Assembly: GCA_008931825.1 (NCBI GenBank)
Contig: QXVZ01014715.1
Location: forward strand, 1 to 20,858
DNA: 20,858 nt
From: Phallusia fumigata
Taxonomy: Eukaryota > Chordata > Ascidiacea > Phlebobranchia > Ascidiidae
Direction of reading: 5' to 3'
In this document: positions 19,401 to 20,858 of the stretch, piece by piece
Position numbering within the stretch: position 1 is the stretch's first letter
Layout: each line of letters starts with the position of its first letter
Made by a program: the position numbers and the translations under genes
Notes under the pieces: generated by a model
What the model saw: the letters and a program-made list of their open reading frames with translations, nothing else
Databases searched by the model: none
What the model was told of the DNA's origin: nothing

Positions 19401-20850
19401 GCGCAACATTAGGACGTTATGAGGCGCGAAAAAGTGGAGGACACCATTGGTGGTTCAAGATTGTACGCGCTGCAGCTACACCTACACCGTCAATAAAATT
19501 ATTTGTCTTACAGGACGGTGCAGAACTACATACTTTGGAGACTGGTGAAACATCGAATCAAGAATTTGAGTTTGCGATTCCAGAAGCGATATCTGATGTA
19601 CGAGAAGGCGATGATGGGAACAAAAGCTCTTTCCTCCAGAGATTACAAATGCGCATCCGAGTTGATCATATCTATGAAAGGAGCTACCAGCAAATTGTAC
19701 ATCGACAAGCATTTCTCATCCGCTAAGAAGAAGGCTGTAAGAAATGGTCCTGCTTTTGGAAGTTTTGGGCGTTTTTTTGCTGCTATGTTAATATTTTTAT
19801 TTGTTAAATTGCATAAAGCGTGCTAGATCGATGTACAAACTGTTTTCGAACATTTTGACCCAACTTTACTTTTAAAACCCCTTACAGGCCACCGAGTTGT
19901 TTACTTATGTCCGAGATGGTTTTATCAAACTTCTCAACACCGAAGTTGCTTGGATGGACAAGAAAACCAAAGCCTACGCCATTAAGAAAGCGAACGCAAT
20001 CATTTACGACATTGGCTACAACCCACATATTTACCAGAACAAAACGTATCTCGACAATGAAGTTTCTCATGTAAGTTGTTCAGGTATCCACACGCATACA
20101 TTGTTTGTTCGTTGTTCATTTTTTTCCTGCGGGAACAACGCCTGATCATATGTTTGCGTTGACGATCTTGACCACCTTTGTCAATTAGGGCGTCGAGGCA
20201 CCAAATGCGAATGGCCACCCTGGGAATCGAACCACCAACCCTACCAATGCAAGTGTGCTGCACCAACCACATAGCAATTAAAAAAATTCAACTAATTTTC
20301 ACATGACCACTATGCGTACATAAGAATATACCTTCAAAACCACAGGTTTCACCTGGTTTCATGTTTTATCAAAAACCATTTGGACAAAAATGTTTCCTTT
20401 CGCCTGGTAATACAACACAACTGCCTTGTACTATTCCTGGCTCGGTCCCTTGTGTTTCCCTGGGCACGAAACTTAAGCGACAATCCAGTAGGCACGATGG
20501 GTTGACACAAAATGAAATCAACAACTTCAAACATTTAAAAAAAAATTAAATAATAAAGTAATCCAACGGACCTGCAGTGAGGCAGGTAGCTAATGGCGCA
20601 CTCAGTGCGAGCAGAACGCATTCAGGCATTCCTCCCCCCCACTCCCTCCTTGATAAGAATTCACTGAGTCTATTTTTTTAGCTACGAGTAAACGTTCGTG
20701 ATTACTTCGGCAATACTTTGCGTGCTTTGACCACCATCGCTCAGAACAAGTTTAAGCTGATCGGACAACACTACGACCCTACAGTGGTTCCGTTCACTTA
20801 CCGACCAACGATGGTGAACGCGTTCTACAGCAACACAAACAACCGTATTA
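10321..20850 (+). CDS. Secreted M13 (neprilysin/ECE-type) metallopeptidase with sushi-like module, 5' part
   Basis: Exons 10321-10452, 10912-11206, 11552-11678, 12154-12260, 13265-13426, 14165-14248, 14762-14976, 15269-15328, 15635-15823, 16202-16329, 17444-17666, 18241-18423 and 20682-20850 have GT-AG borders and join in phase to 691 residues. Residues 1-22 form a signal peptide and 23-142 are strongly acidic. Residues 149-218 form a six-cysteine sushi/CCP-like module. M13 follows from about 218: NPCDNFYDFACGRW (233-246), LALPTSYYLD, VAWMDKKTKAYAIKKANAI and VNAFY (680-684, the neprilysin substrate-binding Asn-Ala). HExxH, ExxxD and the C-terminal cysteines lie beyond the window. M13 enzymes are zinc ectopeptidases that trim small peptides. 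The usual N-terminal membrane anchor is replaced here by a cleavable-looking signal, so a secreted enzyme is inferred. Exons 11 and 12 occur twice (see 18664-20310). Confidence 0.93.
10912..11206 (+). CDS. M13 gene exon 2: acidic segment
   Basis: Acceptor CTTTAG, donor GTAAGT; ends in phase 1. About a third of its 98 residues are Asp or Glu, with only a handful of Lys or Arg. The end (EVFFLENMLRDIMDNYD) looks like an amphipathic helix. No named domain was recognised; it may be a propeptide or a calcium- or cation-binding spacer. Confidence 0.85.
11552..11678 (+). CDS. M13 gene exon 3: sushi-like module, first half
   Basis: Acceptor TTGGCAG, donor GTAATG; ends in phase 2. It encodes SCPVFVKPTSHAKVNCG, then GDIKWCHVQCNTGY. 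A CP start and C-x-x-G-Y are hallmarks of the CCP/sushi fold. The extra Cys pair (163 and 176) recalls the six-cysteine CCPs of selectins. Confidence 0.78.
12154..12260 (+). CDS. M13 gene exon 4: sushi-like module, second half
   Basis: Acceptor TTTTAG, donor GTGGGA; ends in phase 1. The split Arg joins CNTGYR to LERAFPQYELCGTSTKYRW, then TERCIA. The CG...YRW...C spacing fits the second half of a CCP module. The last cysteine also takes the place of the conserved M13 Cys before the AA motif. Confidence 0.78.
12711..12774 (+). repeat. Weak tRNA-like SINE head in intron 4
   Basis: GTTGGTTCTAATCCCAC resembles a box B T-arm with one mismatch, and the upstream part is only loosely box A-like. The rest of the 1004-bp intron (12261-13264) shows nothing recognised. 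Confidence 0.35.
13265..13426 (+). CDS. M13 gene exon 5: start of the M13 N-terminal domain
   Basis: Acceptor ATTGCAG; donor GTGCCA, a weak but phase-compatible site. It encodes AYYMSRIDFTVNPCDNFYDF followed by ACGRWIKENPIPP, the diagnostic M13 N-terminal block. The open frame runs on to 13536, but the downstream phase and family alignment favour the donor after 13426. Confidence 0.92.
13916..14145. repeat. GTAC-rich dispersed repeat, copy in intron 5
   Basis: Contains repeated blocks of the type CTCGTTGCGAAG followed by GCGTACC or GCGCATCGCACC, and ends in TTTTTGCAGCGTACAGTACCG and TGCCATCCTTA. The same blocks recur in intron 10. Confidence 0.7.
14165..14248 (+). CDS. M13 gene exon 6
   Basis: Acceptor TTTTTTTTCAG, donor GTAAGA; phase 1 at both borders. 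It encodes KKGECAAVKKAKIAYKACMN, matching the AxxKAxxxYxxC block of M13. The acceptor sits directly after a GTAC-rich repeat. Confidence 0.88.
14253..14316. repeat. 35-bp tandem duplication in intron 6
   Basis: GAATTTTGGATTTGTATATC and GAATTTGGGATTTGTATATC, each followed by CTGCATCTT, start at 14253 and 14288. The rest of the 513-bp intron shows nothing recognised. Confidence 0.8.
14762..14976 (+). CDS. M13 gene exon 7
   Basis: Acceptor TTATAG, donor GTAATG. It encodes LKKLLKGSKMGWPMVDKTW through ARKNGTHVIQ, matching the GWP region and the beta-strand before the LGLP block. NGT is a possible N-glycosylation site. Confidence 0.9.
15269..15328 (+). CDS. M13 gene exon 8 (20 codons)
   Basis: Acceptor TTTGCAG, donor GTAAGT, phase 0 on both sides. 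TWNGGLALPTSYYLDGRHEA matches the M13 motif LGLPxxxYY. Confidence 0.9.
15635..15823 (+). CDS. M13 gene exon 9
   Basis: Acceptor CTTTGCAG, donor GTAAGT, 63 codons, phase 0. It encodes LKAYYDLLHDIAVMLGG and FERKLAYHKVHDKIHHTSMT, matching the helical part with the ExxLA...Rd...n motif in M13. Confidence 0.9.
16202..16329 (+). CDS. M13 gene exon 10
   Basis: Acceptor TTTGCAG, donor GTACCT, ends in phase 2. It encodes MNWLKTFKLMI and WNVKFMKNLQALIKSGGK. The part from base 16239 on is duplicated after the N at 18663. Confidence 0.88.
16975..17232. repeat. GTAC-rich dispersed repeat, copy in intron 10 (repeat copy 1)
   Basis: Multiple CGTACCGTACCG and CGGTACGG strings. An internal stem pairs CCGTACCGT...ATCC with GGAT...ACGGTACGG around 17079-17118. 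Confidence 0.75.
17245..17264. repeat. TTGAG microsatellite, 4 units
   Basis: Four TTGAG units here; the matching site of copy 2 (19320-19329) has two, a typical allele-like length difference. Confidence 0.85.
17444..17666 (+). CDS. M13 gene exon 11, copy 1
   Basis: Acceptor CTTGCAG, donor GTAAGA. The split Arg joins exon 10, then TVQNYILWRLV, CASELIISMKGATSKLYIDK and HFSSAKKKA. This matches the NYxxWR and GxLYxxxxF blocks of M13. Confidence 0.92.
18241..18423 (+). CDS. M13 gene exon 12, copy 1
   Basis: Acceptor TTTTTAG, donor GTAAGT, 61 codons, phase 0. It encodes ATELFTYVRDGFIELL, VAWMDKKTKAYAIKKANAI and YNPHIYQNKTYLDNE, matching the WMDxxTKxxAxxKxxxI block. NKT is a possible glycosylation site. 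Confidence 0.92.
18575..18641 (-). repeat. tRNA-like SINE head, repeat copy 1
   Basis: Minus strand: TAAGTGGTTGGTGCAGCACA (box A-like) then GGTTCGATTCC (box B). The acceptor stem is not preserved. Confidence 0.5.
18663..18663. other. Single ambiguous base at the repeat junction
   Basis: The only N of the window stands exactly between the end of copy 1 (CTAATTTT) and the start of copy 2 (CGCACCCC). That position marks an assembly join or an unresolved duplication breakpoint. Confidence 0.95.
18664..18754 (+). pseudogene. M13 exon 10, copy 2, 5'-truncated
   Basis: Starts at the codons for HPITKSTVVQVW and keeps the GTACCT donor. It lacks the acceptor and the first 12-13 codons, so it cannot be spliced in as an internal exon. 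Confidence 0.85.
19093..19308. repeat. GTAC-rich dispersed repeat, repeat copy 2
   Basis: Counterpart of 16975-17232, shortened at its 5' side; it keeps the hairpin CGTACTGCC-like centre and the TTGTTGCCAAAGGCGTACCG block. Confidence 0.75.
19514..19736 (+). CDS. M13 exon 11, copy 2
   Basis: Same length and splice sites as copy 1. Two base differences (CGA/AGA and TAT/TAC) were seen, both silent. Confidence 0.85.
19888..20070 (+). CDS. M13 exon 12, copy 2
   Basis: Same 61 codons as copy 1 except Glu to Lys in DGFIKLL. Eight of nine base differences fall in the first 48 bases. The acceptor (CCTTACAG) and the intron before it are unlike copy 1. Confidence 0.85.
20217..20279 (-). repeat. tRNA-like SINE head, repeat copy 2
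   Basis: Counterpart of 18575-18641 with nearly identical box A and box B. The remaining intron to 20681 shows nothing else recognised. Confidence 0.5.
20682..20850 (+). CDS. M13 gene exon 13 (VNAFY exon), last in window
   Basis: Acceptor TTTTTTAG, donor GTAAGT at 20851; phase 0 in, phase 1 out. It encodes LRVNVRDYFGNTLRALTTI and TMVNAFYSNTNNRI. VNAFY is the M13 strand that binds the substrate backbone, just before the zinc-site exon. Confidence 0.93.
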
Positions 20851-20858
20851 GTAAGTAT

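Larger units (their letters stand above)
18664..20310. repeat. Large direct repeat, copy 2
   Basis: It repeats 16239-18662 in the same order with scattered substitutions and indels. It begins in mid-exon and ends at CTAATTTT, after which the sequence continues as unique intron 12. Confidence 0.95.

Noticed and set aside
1..20858. CRISPR arrays, prokaryotic operons, viral genes
   Set aside because: The window is intron-containing nuclear DNA. The only regular repeats are the minisatellite and short tandem copies without spacers.

Overview
The window is eukaryotic nuclear DNA, AT-rich and intron-rich, with GT-AG introns of about 80-1100 bp. The protein families, the compact introns and the tRNA-derived SINE and hAT-type MITE content fit an invertebrate chordate, most likely an ascidian tunicate of the Ciona type. 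That assignment is an inference; no marker gene proves it.

Left part (121-5953, + strand): the last nine coding exons of an SLC2A/GLUT facilitative sugar transporter of the major facilitator superfamily. All nine join in phase to give 419 residues and a stop at 5951-5953. The 5' exons lie before the window. Its introns carry an hAT MITE (1922-2209), a tRNA-derived SINE with a 13-bp target-site duplication (3140-3248), inverted-repeat elements, and a tandem duplication that copies the first visible splice donor.

Middle (5954-10320): intergenic. It holds the transporter 3' end with a poly(A) signal, a 20-bp minisatellite (6131-6400), a second hAT MITE with 8-bp target-site duplications (7012-7281), tRNA-like SINE heads and otherwise unassigned AT-rich DNA.

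Right part (10321 to the window end, + strand): thirteen coding exons of a secreted M13 (neprilysin/ECE-type) metallopeptidase. The exons join in phase to give 691 residues so far: a signal peptide, a very acidic N-terminal segment, a six-cysteine sushi/CCP-like module spliced directly onto the M13 N-terminal domain, and then the M13 fold up to the substrate-binding VNAFY motif. The zinc-binding exons lie beyond the window.

The segment 16239-18662 (half of exon 10 through exons 11 and 12) recurs at 18664-20310, with a single N at 18663 between the copies. This is either two unmerged haplotypes joined in assembly or a recent partial tandem duplication. The two genes share a strand but show no functional link; each is described on its own.
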